From: Branchipolynoe longqiensis
Taxonomy: Eukaryota; Annelida; Polychaeta; Phyllodocida; Polynoidae
Direction: 5' to 3'
Length of the DNA stretch: 64,000 nucleotides
Assembly: GCA_030323885.1 (NCBI GenBank)
Contig: CM059190.1
Span: 84,188,709 to 84,252,708 of the forward strand
Shown here: positions 1 to 11,330 of the stretch, piece after piece
How the letters are laid out: each line of letters starts with the position of its first letter
Position numbering within the stretch: position 1 is the stretch's first letter
Made by a program: the position numbers and the translations under genes
Notes under the pieces: model-generated
The model's input: only the letters and a program-made list of their open reading frames with translations
The model's database searches: none
What the model was told of the DNA's origin: nothing

Positions 1-26
1 GCTTCATCAGACTATGCAGCTTTAAA
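1..26. repeat. Terminal inverted repeat of a MITE-A copy running off the left edge
   Basis: The first 26 bases are the reverse complement of the terminal motif TTTAAAGCTGCATAGTC. The same motif opens or closes the MITE-A copies at 14.7, 27.7 and 53.6 kb. Only this end lies in the window. Confidence 0.6.
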
Positions 27-49
27 CCATGACTGATTTAGGAGTCTAT

Positions 50-790
50 ATCCCTGTATCAGGATGTCTACTGCGCCTACTATTCCCAGGCGGTCACCTG
101 TCCACATACTGACAAGGCTCAACTATTACTTATCCGCTACCGATTAGCTAGGATTTATAATAAGGCTGTATCAAGATGTCTACTGCACCTTGTATTCTCA
201 GGTGGTCACCTGTCCAAGTACTGACGAGGCTCAACTATTACTTATCCGCTACCAATTTGCTAGGCTCTATAATAAGGCTGTATCAGGATGTCTACTGCAC
301 CTTGTATTCCCAGGCAGTCACCTGTCCACATACTGACAAGGCTCAACTATTACTTATCCGCTACCAATTTGCTAGGCTCTATTAATAACTTCAAATAAGG
401 CTGTATCAGGATGTCTACCTTACCTTGTATTCTCAGGCTGTCATCTGTCCACCTACTGACAAGGCTCAACTATTACTTATCCGCTACCGATTTGCTAGGC
501 TCTATAATAAGGCTGTATCAGGATGTCTACCTCACCTCGTATTCTCAGGTGGTCACCTGTCCACATACTGACAAGGCTCAACTATTACTTATCCGCTACC
601 AATTTGCTAGGCTCTATTAATAACTTCAAATAAGGCTGTATCAGGATGTCTACCTTACCTTGTATTCTCAGGCTGTCATCTGTCCACCTACTGACAAGGC
701 TCAACTATTACTTATCCGCTACCGATTTGCTAGGCTCTATAATAAGGCTGTATCAGGATGTCTACTGCACCTTGTATTCTCAGGCGGCCA
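50..790. repeat. Dimeric satellite, alternating 112 and 123 bp monomers
   Basis: The phrase AAGGCTGTATCA or close variants recurs at about 50, 162, 274, 397, 509, 632 and 744. Spacings are 112, 112, 123, 112, 123 and 112. The 123 bp monomers carry an extra 'TTAATAACTTCA'-type stretch, so the array is moving to a 235 bp two-monomer unit. It ends in a poly-C run near 797-810. Open frames across it recur every 235 bp and are by-products of the repeat. Confidence 0.9.
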
Positions 791-810
791 CACTACCCCC
801 CCCCCCCCCC

Positions 811-1110
811 CAGGATCCTATGAATTAGTATTAACTAGATTAAAGTCGAATTGTCGCATAGTGTGGGGCGGTATAAAGAATCGCACAAGACCTTTCTTCA
901 CCTCACACCAACCGGCAAACACATCGGGACGGCTACGTAAAGCAAGCACCCGCGATATTGCAGTTCAATGTAATGAGTGTGGACCTCTCCCTCTAACTGG
1001 TGAAACAATATTTACTCGTGCATTTACAAAGCTAACGCAACTATAATAAATCCAGGCGGCGTTGTTGGTTAACTTTAACTGTTGGCGGTCGCCAGCCCCT
1101 CTACCGGCCC
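811..1110. other. Unassigned sequence between two tandem arrays
   Basis: Non-repetitive sequence between poly-C runs (about 797-810 and 1110-1126). A 128-codon frame crosses it but starts inside the satellite. I see no protein family or splice signal that supports a gene. Confidence 0.4.
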
Positions 1111-1126
1111 CCCCCCCCCCCCCCCC

Positions 1127-2310
1127 ACACACTCAACGCCTTTCAAGGCACCCGCACCCACACCCACCCACATCCACACACCCACCCATATTCACATCTC
1201 ACACATCCTACCCACACCCTCACCCATACCCAAACCCACACCCCCAGACTCAAACCCACACATCCCACCCACACCCACACCCAAACCCACACACTCAACC
1301 CATAATCACATCCACACCCACATCCACAAGCACAAGCACACCCCACAAGCACACCCCACAAACCCCACACACCCACGCATACACCCAAACATACACCCAA
1401 ACCCCATCTACAGTAACACCCCACACACACCACACACATCGACACCCCACATATCCCACCCACACCCACACCCATACCCAAACCCACACACCCGACCCAC
1501 AATTTCATCCACACCCACATCCACAACCACACCCACACCGCCACCCAACACCCCACCCAAACTTCATCCACACCCACACCCCACACACGGCACCCACACA
1601 CCGTATATACAACCACACCCACACCCATGCCTACACCCACACTCAAACTGCATACACGCTCACATACAAATCGACACACCCTACCCACACTCACACGCAC
1701 ATCCACAACCCCTCATCCACAACCACACCCACACCGTCACCCAACATCCCACACTTACACGCACAATTCATCCACACCCACACCCATCCAGACCAACGCC
1801 CACACACCCCCACATCGCACCCACACCCCGCACATACAACCACACCAATCCCTAGACCCACACTCAAACTGCATGCATGCCCCCATACACATATATACAC
1901 CCTACCCAGACCCACATCCACACACCCACATCCACAACCACACCCACACCCACACCGTCACCCAACACCCCACACTTACACCCAAACTTCATTCACACCC
2001 ACACCCATCCATACCAACACCCACACACTGCACCCACACACCGCACATACAACCACACCCACGCCTCCACCCACACTCAAACCCATCCAGACCAACACCC
2101 ACACCCCACACACCGCACATACAACCACACCCACACCCATGCCTACACCCACACTCAAACTGCATGCACGCCCACATACACATCTACACACCCTACCCAC
2201 ACCCACATCCACAACCCCACATCTACACCCACACCCACCCACACACTCCACCCAGCCCACACCGACGCTCACACACCCACACCCTCTCCCCCCCCCCCCC
2301 CTTCCCCCAT
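1127..2310. repeat. CACACC-rich minisatellite with higher-order structure
   Basis: About 1.2 kb of degenerate CCCACA/CACACC repeats. Longer blocks recur, such as 'acccacactcaaactgcat' followed by a 'cacaccctaccca' segment near 1634, 1858 and 2145, so units of a few hundred bases lie above the 6 bp motif. It is bounded by poly-C (2290-2310). A poly-G run follows at 2396-2415. Open frames on both strands here give only His/Thr/Pro or Val/Cys/Gly strings and are not genes. Confidence 0.9.
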
Positions 2311-2415
2311 GGCCACGCCCATGCACACCCCCTGAGCAGTCCAGTAATGTTGGTTTTCTGGATTAAGCTACAGTGTGTATTAAGCATCCCAGAAGGGGGG
2401 TTGGGGGGGGGGGGG

Positions 2416-2998
2416 GTTGTCCTGCTTCAAGAAATATAATACTTGGCAACCTATGTCGACTTTGCACAGTTTGCAGCATGGTTCGGCTTGTTATGTATAG
2501 TTCTTAGATACATTACAATGCCTGTAGTAGCTGTAATATCCCTTTCATTCGATCTATGCAATGTTCCATGTTCAGGTAATTTTAAGTGTATAATAATTTA
2601 GTTGGAACTAGCATGACAAATTACCATTGCTTACTATGGGTAAATACTTGGTAGGTTCCCCTTCATTTCCAAGGTGACTGGCCACTTACTCATCTTTGTC
2701 AGAGTGTGCCCTGATGAGCCACATCATCTTGCTGTTACCATACATTGTTGGAAGGGAAGGTGAATGGCAGCAGAGGGAGAGGGAGACCAAGAACATCATG
2801 GTTTACAAATATTTCACAGTGGACAAGCTTGAATTATTCACAGTCTATCAGAACAGCACACCATCGGGACAAGTGGAGAACCATTGCATCCAACCCTCGA
2901 CTAGAGGACGGAACTATTGATTGATTGAGCATGACAAATAATTAATCGATATCAAAGGTTTGTGAAATGGGCCCAGACCACATTGTGTATATATATGA
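2416..2998. other. No recognisable feature
   Basis: Unique-looking sequence with short frames only. I recognise no coding, RNA or mobile-element signal. Confidence 0.4.
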
Positions 2999-3186
2999 CG
3001 GGGTGGGGTAGGGTGAAGTAGAATGAGGTGAAGTGGGGTGGGGTGAGGTGAGGTGAGGGGGTGGGGCTCAACTGGAATGAGGTAAGGTGTGGTGGGGTGA
3101 ATGAGGTGGGGGGTGAAGTGGGTTGATGTGAAGTGGGGTGAGGTGGGGGGTGAAGTGGGGTGAGGTGAGGTGAGGTAAGGTGGCGT
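2999..3186. repeat. GGGGTGA-type purine-rich minisatellite
   Basis: Strand-asymmetric tandem array of GGTGAGGTGAAGTGGG-like units with almost no C on the plus strand. Such polypurine tracts can form triplexes. The minus-strand reading frames over it are low-complexity Pro/Ser/His. Confidence 0.85.
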
Positions 3187-4038
3187 GCGGTATGGCTGTA
3201 AATAAACAATTAAGTTATGAAGCACAGTTTAAAAAAATAATTTTAAGGCATTTTCAAAGATGTTTATTATAGTAAAAGGTGCGTAAATTTGATAATCCAA
3301 TTCAACAATTTCCTAACCATGAAATACAATTTTTCGTGAGAAATGAAAACGTCCCTTGTTCAAGCAAGTTTGCTGGTGTCCACAATCGTGGGTTGTATGT
3401 ACGGTTTTATATATAATTTGACCGTCCCGACGGGTCTGTAGGCGATAACGGCCAGACGCAGCTGGCATAGAGTGATTAGAGCCCCTCACAGGTGACGCCC
3501 GTGTGGCCAAAACTGTACTACACAGGGTCACTTAGATAGGATACAGTGAATATACTATTACATAGGGAACTGAAGATAGATAGTGTCCTTGTTTATATTC
3601 CCATAATAGATTATAGACCACATATATATATATATATTACATCTACGCATACATATATATAATCTATTATATACATATAAACGCTCGGAGAATTATTTAT
3701 TATTTATTTATTCGATTTGGCTCGAATTAAATATTATCCAATCGCCGTCGTCCGGCCTCTAGCTGCGTCCTTTGGCCCCGGCGCTTGATCACGAGACGGT
3801 CAAATCGTCACTTGCCTCCTGTTTTTTGCTTTTGAATTAGGTAGGGCATTTATCGCTCAGCCCGGAGTCGAATAAACGATCCAACCCAATCTGCTGTCTC
3901 CTTCTCATTCGTAGGGAAGGCTTATATATATATATATAAACATAATATATTGAAATAGAATAACTGTGAAAGATAATATTCGCTACGCTATTCATGTTCG
4001 TGTATTGCATTCAGCACAATCATATACAAGACACATAC

Positions 4039-4082
<44 letters not shown>
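3187..4082. other. Unassigned sequence with AT microsatellites
   Basis: Mostly unassigned. Short (TA)n tracts occur at about 3620-3660, 3922-3940 and 4043-4086. The last tract forms the left flank of retroelement Y1. No gene is supported. Confidence 0.5.
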
Positions 4083-4085
<3 letters not shown>

Positions 4086-4171
4086 AGCCACTATGGCAAC
4101 ATAAGTATGACGAGAAACAGGGTTGGGCTGAGTTCATTTTATTTTTGATCTCTGGCGAAACAAAATATGCC
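4083..4171 (-). repeat. Y1 split direct repeat B2 (3' end)
   Basis: Second copy of the 88 bp repeat and the 3' terminus of Y1. It is separated from A2 by about 9 bases (4172-4180) and flanked by a (TA)n tract. Confidence 0.88.
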
Positions 4172-4180
4172 CCACCTAAA

Positions 4181-4380
4181 AAGGAAAAAAGTAGTCGAAG
4201 TGAGTCCGTTTCAGTGATATTTCCGCGCGACACAGGTTGCGCCCCATACTCGCGCGCATAACAAGGTAGGTGCGCGACTCTTAATACTAGATATCGAAAG
4301 GACAATTAGAATAATAATAATAATTAACCTTGGATTCAGCTTCGTTCTTTATATTATTATAATACATTATAATACACATA
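4181..4380 (-). repeat. Y1 split direct repeat A2
   Basis: Internal copy of the 200 bp repeat. It directly abuts B1, so the B1/A2 junction at about 4380 is the sequence expected when the two element ends are joined in a circle. Confidence 0.9.
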
Positions 4381-4467
4381 AGCCACTACGGCAACATAAG
4401 GATAGACGAGAAACAGGGTTGGGCTGAGTTCATTTTATTTTTGATCTCTGGCGAAACAAAATATGCC
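4378..4467 (-). repeat. Y1 split direct repeat B1
   Basis: Starts TAAGCCACTACGGCAACATA on the plus strand. It is repeated at 4083-4171 with a few substitutions (ACTATGG for ACTACGG, AAGTATG for AAGGATAG). It lies just past the end of the YR gene. Confidence 0.9.
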
Positions 4468-4513
4468 AAAGACCCAGACGGGGTCACTCCAACCCAACTC
4501 TGATTAATTTTTC

Positions 4514-5480
4514 TCAGCCAATTTGGCTGCGACTTTCATATCGTTCATAATACGTATTGTCAGTTGTTTTTTTTAAATATTGAAAAACAGCATTACTAGT
4601 CCAATCGCCCCTGGCTCGGATTTCCTCTAATGTAGCACCACACATAGATAGATACGTACAACCCCCCCTACGCAACGAATGAGATGATAGCTGTTCAATA
4701 TCGAGGCCTGCCCGACCCCCAAACAGTTTTAGGGTAGATTGATATATTTTATATGTTAAAGGCGAGCTTCCACCTTCATCATTTGGTAGTAGAAAAGCGG
4801 GAGAGTCCTTAGCGGCCGGCCGTTCAGCAAAGTGTCTTTCCGTCCAATGGACAGCACATAGATCCAAGTCAGGACACCTGGACACAGGAATGTCCAGAGT
4901 CCGTTCATTAAACTGTATTGTTTTAGATCTCCGAATTTTCAACAGCATGCCCCATGGGAAAAACTTAAAATCTTCCCGCAGAAGCATGGATTCAGAAAAG
5001 GTCATGTTCGATTTCCTTAGCAGCCCTCGGAAACTGCAAAGAACAGCTGCCCGCCATGCAATATGTCCCGAATTCAGAGTGAGGTAAGAGAAAATAAGTC
5101 TTAGCATTCCTGGCAACAATGGCATCGATTGACTAGGCGTATCTCCTAACTGCCTACGAATGCCCCGCAGGGTCGATGATATAATAAAGTCAGAATAATC
5201 TATCTGGTCTGACCCCTGTTCCTTCAGAAAAAAGTTCAAGCCGCTCAAATAATTAATTATCGATGAATATTTTAACGTTCTGGCTAGCCATGTCGCGTAT
5301 AGCGCTACCTGCATGGAGCTGCAAGGGATTGGAGCATGTGTTTCAGAGAATTCCCCTACAAAGGAAAAATACTTATTGACTTGCACCGCCCTTGTAGACA
5401 GGGAGTTGGGCGCGTAGCATTTCCGCTGAAAATCCTTCTGCTCTGCCTTAAGCTTTACGACTTCTGTAAAGAGAACGGAT
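4514..5480 (-). CDS. Y1 tyrosine recombinase
   Basis: Tyrosine recombinase/integrase that would join the circular DNA form into the genome. Counting from codon 1 at 5386 (a GTG), the catalytic set is Arg124 (GLLRKSN), His236 and Arg239 (HSLRRGG), Trp262 (RGDW) and Tyr270. This is the R-H-R-Y tetrad of the family. The frame is open upstream to at least about 5480. Residues there (KLKAEQKDFQ) match Y2, so the protein begins before 5386. No ATG start was identified. No stop or frameshift interrupts the catalytic domain, unlike gag and pol of the same element. B1 begins about 47 bases past the stop. Confidence 0.85.
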
Positions 5481-7661
5481 GTTTGAATAAACCATTACAA
5501 CAAAGTGCCTCATATGGGTCTGATTCATCGATAATCTTCTCCATACCCTTCGTACCGAGCCTGCTTAAGGCATCTGTTATTACATTTGATTCACTATTTA
5601 TGTGTACAGCGGTGGAAAACAAAATTGTATTCAATGGACATCCAGAAAAGTCTCCTTAAGTAGTACATAATTAATTTGCACCTTGACCTTCCAGTGCATA
5701 GCGCCGCTTCCACAGTGGCACTGTCTGTGATGAATACCAATGAGGAGCCATCCCAACTAGAACCCCATCTTTTTACAGCTGTGTAAACCGCCCACATCTC
5801 CTGCGAGTTAATATGTGCCGTCCTAATCTCGGTATCTGGTTGATCATAATGGTGGCCAACGGCCGCCTCTAGTGATGTTGATAGCGTCGGGTCGAAACAG
5901 CCTACTAGCCAGTCTGTGTTATGCAGTGCCCCATAACCCCATTTACTAGCGTCACTATAGACGGCTTCAACCAAAGAAAATTTGCCTAACATTAAAGCAG
6001 TACATTGAATCCCTGCAAATTCAATCCACCATTGGATATCCTCTCTGAAACCAGCATTTAGGCGAATTTTATAATGAGGCTTCCTTACTGTCCCCATTAG
6101 GTCATAGACCCGACGAGAAAATGTTCGCCCACCACGCACTACTTTGGCGCAGTGGGCTAACATTCCGCCTAGCTTCTCTACTTCCTTCCTTGTAGCTTTC
6201 TTCTTATCTTTAAATAATAATAGGAATTCACGCAATTTATCTAGTTTATCGAGTGGTAGAGTTAATTCCAATTTAACAGAATCGATTAGGATGCCAAGAA
6301 ATCTTATAGTTGTAGCAGGGGAAATTAATTTCTTGTAGCTTACGTAGAAACCAATGCGACGTAATATAGCGATTAGCTTATTCTGCTGCTCTTGCGCTTT
6401 GTCCCAGTCTGGGGCTATAATGCAGAAGTCATCAAGGTAGTTCACAATGCTGTCAACGCCTTCCCTAATAGCACATCTGCCGATAAAGTCTGATATTTTA
6501 GAAAAAACAAAGGGGCTGGAGGAGAGACCCATGCACAGTCTATTATCCAGCATGTATAACGGCTCCCCCCTTCTGGATATTGAAATCCCATATTAAGCCC
6601 TGCTTCTGCCTATCTGTCGGGTGAATTGCTACAGCCCGATAAGCATCTTTTAAATCCACAGTGGCAAGATAGTCTCCCTGGTTCAATACATCCACCACAT
6701 CATCGACACTTTTGTAATGAAATTTAATGGATACTTTTTCAGTGAAATCGTTGATTGAACTACATTTAGGCTGACTACAATCTATTATGCCTCTCCCACC
6801 CACCTCCTTCGGTATGCAGAATATATTGTGTACACACTGTGGCGTCTTCTCGGTTATGGAGATTATATTCTGATTAATTTCGGATTCTAGTTTCTTTGTT
6901 ATTATATTTCTAAAGATCGGGTTGACAATTCTTTTCAATTTTGTATTATATGCTATAGTACAGTCACTATTTGTAACATGGAACCCGAAAACTACACCCC
7001 AAAGGATATATGTCCAGTCCGGGTCTGTGTCTCCTCGCAGAAATAGTTCACATATTACGCGACAAGGTTTTAGCTGTACTTCGTTGCCGGCGATGCGGTG
7101 GCTACAATTGCATCTACCGTTAACGCAATCATTATTTACATTAATTATAGTCGGTTCTGCATCCGGCACTTCCCTAATGTGAACTTTCCAATAAAGACCC
7201 TCGATTGTCTCTACGTAGAACATATCTTTTTTACTAGTATTAACGCATACCCAATTTGCTATACTGTTAACTTGGCTATCTACATTATTAGTATTTCCTT
7301 TTATAGCACATGTAACATTGTTAGCACGGTTTTCAGCATGTCCCACATCCAGTCTGTCAACCTGGCCTACATAACTAGGCGCCACCTTGTTGCCCCATAA
7401 TGATTGATCACCCAATTGGCATGTTAACACAGCAGGGCTGTCAGACAATTCATTAGCTGTAGCACATGTGACATTACTGTAAAGAAAGGGATCATTAGCT
7501 ATTACGTTATCAACACCTTCACATATAGGGTCAGGTACAATAGCACAAACACAATTGTTATAAACATTCAGATGTCGGTTATCAGCTGGTTGGTCATATG
7601 CTGTTCGTTGGCTTACAGAATGCCGATCGCTGACTGTTATAGGTACATGAAAACCATTCAC
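5455..7661 (-). pseudogene. pol: Y1 pol: reverse transcriptase and RNase H, frameshifted
   Basis: Copies the element RNA into DNA. The N-terminal part (7661 to about 7140) is unrecognised. A Cys/His cluster of form C-x4-C-x-C-x-H lies near 7138-7098. RT blocks follow: FCIPKEVGGRGIIDC, then YLATVDLKDAYRAV (motif A), LCMGLSSSPFVFSK, and YLDDF (motif C) near 6440. RNase H follows with YSDAS, an NSQEMWAVYTA Glu block and a TDSA Asp block, ending in a DALSRL block near 5570. Frame changes occur at about 6550 (just before LCMG) and about 5600 (before DALSRL). The first codon listed at 7661 is GTG, so the true start is not known. The stop is at 5455-5457, overlapping the start of the YR gene. Confidence 0.85.
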
Positions 7662-7736
7662 ACAACTTATTTTGGCATTAGCCTTTTTATCGCCATGTAT
7701 TACAGCATTGAACTTTGTGGCATTAGCCTTAACTCG

Positions 7737-8781
7737 TCAATCCTTTGAGCAATTGTTTCTCTTGTGATTCTTGTTTCCACATTTTGAGCACCAATGCCCA
7801 AAGTTACATAGTTCATCACTCCTACTACACCCGGCCTCCTTGTTCCACCTGAAGCAGCCTAATTTGCCATCCTTTGTATATGCGTTAGTCTTACGCACCC
7901 CAGCACTGGGCGCCGGCTTTCTGGCGCGCATGTTATGCATCCCATAGTGGAACATGCAAAGCCCAGTATTTCCACTACCGAATGCAGCGAACCCTTCGAC
8001 CTCCGCTAACTTTCTGATGTCCTTGTCATATTCGACATGTGTAGTATCAAGAAAATCATTCTGACGGGCACGGGAGGCCATGAAACATATATGCTCGAGA
8101 AAGGCACGGAAGTCTTTAGCTGTTAATCCCTGGATATCTAAGCACCAGCGGATGGACGCTGTAATCAACTCGTAGCAGTTCAATTTTTTCACATCTTTAC
8201 CAAGTACAGCATAACGCCTCAAAGTCCACTTACTTCTACGTCTTCTTGTGCTACTGCTGCTTCTACTTCTTGAGTCAGAAGGTGTTCGTCTTCGTCTTCT
8301 TGTCCTCGACCTATGCGCATGGCCTTGCCATTCCGTAGTCTGAGTGGTCGTTAATGGCGGCTCCTGCCACCATTGAGTCGCCGGTGGTACCGGCGGTACC
8401 GGTCGTCTTCCCGTCGTCCATTATGGCTGCCGTCGGACGTCCCGAGTCCCCGCCATCGCTGTGCAGCCGTCTTTCTTGTCGTCGCCTCATCACGTCCCGT
8501 TGTTCAGTCAGCTCTGCTATTCTTTCTTCTAACGTCAAATCATTGATCTCTTTTTGAAAGATTTTTTCCCGCTCTTCCAGCGAGAGTGACGCCATTTTTA
8601 CTGTTAATTCCGGCGAATTATCTCCTGAGTCCGAGTTAGACATTTGTGCGTCTTCTTCTGCTGCTACTCTACCTCGTGTCACTCTTGCAGGGATAACCTT
8701 CTTCCCTCTCCTTCTTCCTTTCTTCTTTTTGCAACTTTTCTCTACCTTGTGCGATAACCCGCACGAGTCACAATACGGCAT
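7737..8781 (-). pseudogene. gag: Y1 gag-like ORF, frameshifted
   Basis: Structural protein of Y1, read from an ATG at 8781. This start is chosen because the next residues form a Cys-x2-Cys-x3-His-x5-Cys motif that aligns with the N-terminus of Y2 gag. The middle is charged (SLEEREKIFQKEI) and probably coiled coil. An Arg/Ser-rich stretch follows. The C-terminus carries a CCCH-type finger (C-x8-C-x6-C-x3-H) and then a CCHC knuckle (CSKCGNKNHKRNNC), consistent with nucleic-acid binding. The frame breaks at about 8312 by one base. The first part stops at 8311-8313, and the second part reads from about 8312 to 7737. By alignment with Y2 this is a lesion rather than two genes. Confidence 0.8.
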
Positions 8782-8833
8782 GTCATGTATGGTAGTATGG
8801 GAGGCAGGCAGCAAGCAGCACACAACCTCACTC

Positions 8834-9034
8834 AAGGAAAAAAGTAGTCGAAGTGAGTCCGTTTCAGTGATATTTCCGCGCGACACAGGTTTGCGCCCCA
8901 TACTCGCGCGCATAACAAGGTAGGTGCGCGACTCTTAATACTAGATATCGAAAGGACAATTAGAATAATAATAATAATTAACCTTGGATTCAGCTTCGTT
9001 CTTTATATTATTATAATACATTATAATACACATA
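8834..9034 (-). repeat. Y1 split direct repeat A1
   Basis: Matches 4181-4380 over about 200 bp with one single-base indel (GGTTTGC versus GGTTGC). It forms the 5' end of Y1 and should hold the promoter. The outer 60 bases (8970-9034) are AT-rich. Confidence 0.9.
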
Positions 9035-9359
9035 TATATGGTATATATATATGTGTGTATATATGTTATATATATATGTGTGTCTTTGTGATTCCTTATT
9101 ATTCCTCACCTCGTCGTCCTGATATGTACAAGGTAGACTTAGGTAGTCTTACTTATATTATATACATATATTCATTTATTATATATTCAAATAAGTTATT
9201 ATTCAAATATCAGTATGATGGAACAACACTACATTCGGTAATGCAGTTGAGGGGTAGGGGGCTTGTATGTGGATGTCCTGAAACCAATGTAACAACGGGT
9301 AAAACGGCACTCTTTTGTGAGATTCCATTTGTGCCTAGAGTTTTATCTTTTTGTGTGGT
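9035..9359. other. AT-rich flank of Y1, no gene seen
   Basis: A (TA)n/TATATG tract (9030-9085) followed by unassigned sequence. A 141-codon plus-strand frame spans it into the TG repeats but has no recognisable domain. Confidence 0.4.
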
Positions 9360-9900
9360 CATGTTTGTGCATATGATTATGAGTGTGTGTGCGTGTGTGT
9401 GTGAGTGCGGGTCCGTGCGGGTCCGTGCGGGTGGTCATTTTTGTGTGCGAATGAGTGTATGTGAGTGTCTTTCTGCGTAAGTTGTCATGTTTGTGTGTTC
9501 GTGTGTGAGTGGTGATGTATTTGTGTATGAGTGGTCATGTAATTGGTTGTGAGTGGTCATGTGATTGTGGGTGAATGGTCATGTATTTGTGTGTGAGTGG
9601 TCATGTATTTGTGTGTATGTGGTCATGTATTTGTGTGTGAGTGGCCATGTATTTGTGTGTGAGTGGTCATGTGATTGTGGGTGAATGGTCATGTATTTGT
9701 GTGTGAGTGGTCATGTATTTGTGTGTGAGTGGTCATGTATTTGTGTGTGAGTGGTCATGTATTTGTGTGTGAGTGGTCATGTATTTGTGTGTGAGTGGTC
9801 ATGTATTTGTGTGTGAGTGGTCATGTATTTGTGTGTGAGTGGCCTGTGTGGTGTGATGTCATGTATTGTGTGTGAGGTCAGTATTTGTGTGAGTGGCTGG
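9360..9900. repeat. TG-rich minisatellite with 22 bp unit
   Basis: From about 9525 to 9845 the unit CATGTATTTGTGTGTGAGTG plus GT repeats every 22 bp with few changes. The flanks are degenerate GTGTGAGTG. Minus-strand frames over it are His/Thr-rich artefacts. Confidence 0.88.
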
Positions 9901-9989
9901 TGTGAGTGAGTGTGTGCTTTTTGTGTGCGGTTAAGGAGGGTATGAGTATTCGTGTGCAAGATTTCATATCTGTGCGTGTGAGTGTGTTT

Positions 9990-10300
9990 GTGTGTGAAAG
10001 ACCATGTTTCTGATTGCACGAAATTTAGAAAACATAACAGTGTTTAAGAAACTACCAAACAATAATGCAACCTAGAAACACAGAGGAGGTTTAAATGGAC
10101 TAACTCAAAGAATAGGAAAACCTGGATTTGGGACTCTTTGCAATCTACAAACAGTTACAAGCCATAAACAGGAAGCAAGAACATCAAACTTATTACTACA
10201 ATGACATTCAGATTTATGTCAAATTGGATTAGCACTGCACAGCGGTGAAAACACTTATCCGTTATGAGCAGGGTAAATAAATTCATCACTAAAAATAAAG
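9990..10300. other. Unassigned sequence between TG arrays
   Basis: No repeat, gene or RNA feature that I recognise. Confidence 0.35.
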
Positions 10301-10570
10301 TGTGAGTGGGTGAGTATAAATATGTGTGAGGGGTTATGTTATTGTTGGTGAGTGTGTGTCTTTGTGTTTGAGAGGTCATGCGTGCGCATGTGTTTGTGTG
10401 TCTTTGCGTGTGAGTGGTCATATTTGTGTAAGCGCATGTGAGTGTGTGTGTCTTTGTGTGTGAGTGACTGTGTGTGTGAGTATGTGTTTGAGCGGTCATG
10501 TTTGTGTCTGAGTGCATATGTGTGAGAGTGACTATGTGTGCGCGTACGTGAGTGTATGTGTGTGAGTGGG
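10300..10570. repeat. Degenerate GTGTGAGTG repeat
   Basis: Second TG-rich array with the same GTGTGAGTGGTCATG core as the array at 9.5 kb but more diverged. Confidence 0.75.
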
Positions 10571-10748
10571 AGTGTGTGGAGTTTGGGTTGTAAAGTGATG
10601 ATAAGTATGCGTGTGGTGGTGGGGGTGGAGGGTAGGTGCGGGGTTGTTGTTGCTTGAGATATCCTTTTTTGAAGTGAAGAGCGGCCCGGCCGAGGTTAGC
10701 GTCGTGTGAACGGAGAGGTGAGTGGGTGCCTGTGTTGGTTGGTTAAGT

Positions 10749-10990
10749 GTTGGAGTTTTAATCCCTGGCAATATCTAAGGTCATATCAGGACAAGTACCG
10801 ACTTGTCACAGTATGCACTCATGACGACTTTATAGTGCTGCCCAACTGGGAAATCAGGCCACAGGCACCATGACCCAATATCCCACTCAGTCACATTATT
10901 GTGACACTGAGCTAACCAATCCTTTCCCTATCGTAATAATGCCAAACGCCAGGCTAGGAAGCGACAAGTATTATTTTATAAGTGATTCGA
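10749..10990 (-). mobile_element. SINE-A copy, 5'-truncated
   Basis: Minus-strand copy of the window's most frequent SINE. It shares the body blocks ATATCAGGTCATGGTGCC, GGGGCAGCACTATAAAGT and CACTGTCACAAGTCGGTAC in reverse. The tRNA-like head is missing beyond 10990, where unrelated sequence starts. Confidence 0.8.
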
Positions 10991-11171
10991 GTGAGGGAAG
11001 CCGGAGACTTATGTGGGAGGAAAGAACATATTTATTACGGTATGAAGGTACAATGCAGGGAATCAGCCCACGGCATCGATGTCGAGGGGGGCCTCCCCGA
11101 TCGCCGGAAGCTCTGAGCCCGCTGGAGCCGACCCCTACAGAGTAGTCCTTAAATAGAGGGTGGGTGGGTGT

Positions 11172-11330
11172 GGTGAAATGTTATAACCATGTAGGAACAA
11201 AACCGAATGGCTAGATGCGGGGGAAGGTTTCGGTTGCTATTGTTCGTCCATCCCACTGGGGGCGTGGTGGGTACCCGGCTCCCCTCACCGAATCAACCAC
11301 AATTCGGAAATTATGCCCCGATTCGAGTGA
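11172..11330. repeat. Direct repeat of ~160 bp, copy 1
   Basis: Begins GTGAAATGTTATAACCATG and runs through GGGGGCGTGGTGGGTACC to about TTCGGAAATTATGCCCCGATT. A near copy lies at 11531-11685. It may be a fragment pair of an unrecognised element (LTR-like or split repeat). No coding part is visible between the copies. Confidence 0.75.

Larger units (their letters stand above)
4083..9034 (-). mobile_element. YR retroelement Y1 (Ngaro/PAT-type, split direct repeats)
   Basis: A tyrosine-recombinase retrotransposon read on the minus strand. An ~200 bp repeat lies at 8834-9034 and again at 4181-4380. An ~88 bp repeat lies at 4378-4467 and again at 4083-4171. In element orientation the order is A1 (9034-8834), ORFs, B1 (4467-4378), A2 (4380-4181), B2 (4171-4083). 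That is the split-direct-repeat layout of Ngaro/PAT elements. It encodes gag, RT/RNase H and YR. No methyltransferase lies between RNase H and YR, which favours Ngaro-like over DIRS1-like. The two 200 bp copies differ by essentially one indel, so insertion looks recent, yet gag and pol carry frameshifts. Both flanks are (TA)-rich and no target duplication is visible, as expected for YR elements. Confidence 0.92.

Noticed and set aside
50..790. Regularly spaced repeats that could suggest a CRISPR array
   Set aside because: Whole monomers repeat with no unique spacers, and the context is eukaryotic. It is a satellite.
1062..2366. 434-codon open frame
   Set aside because: Lies wholly in the CACACC minisatellite. 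The product is His/Thr/Pro low complexity and similar frames occur on the opposite strand.
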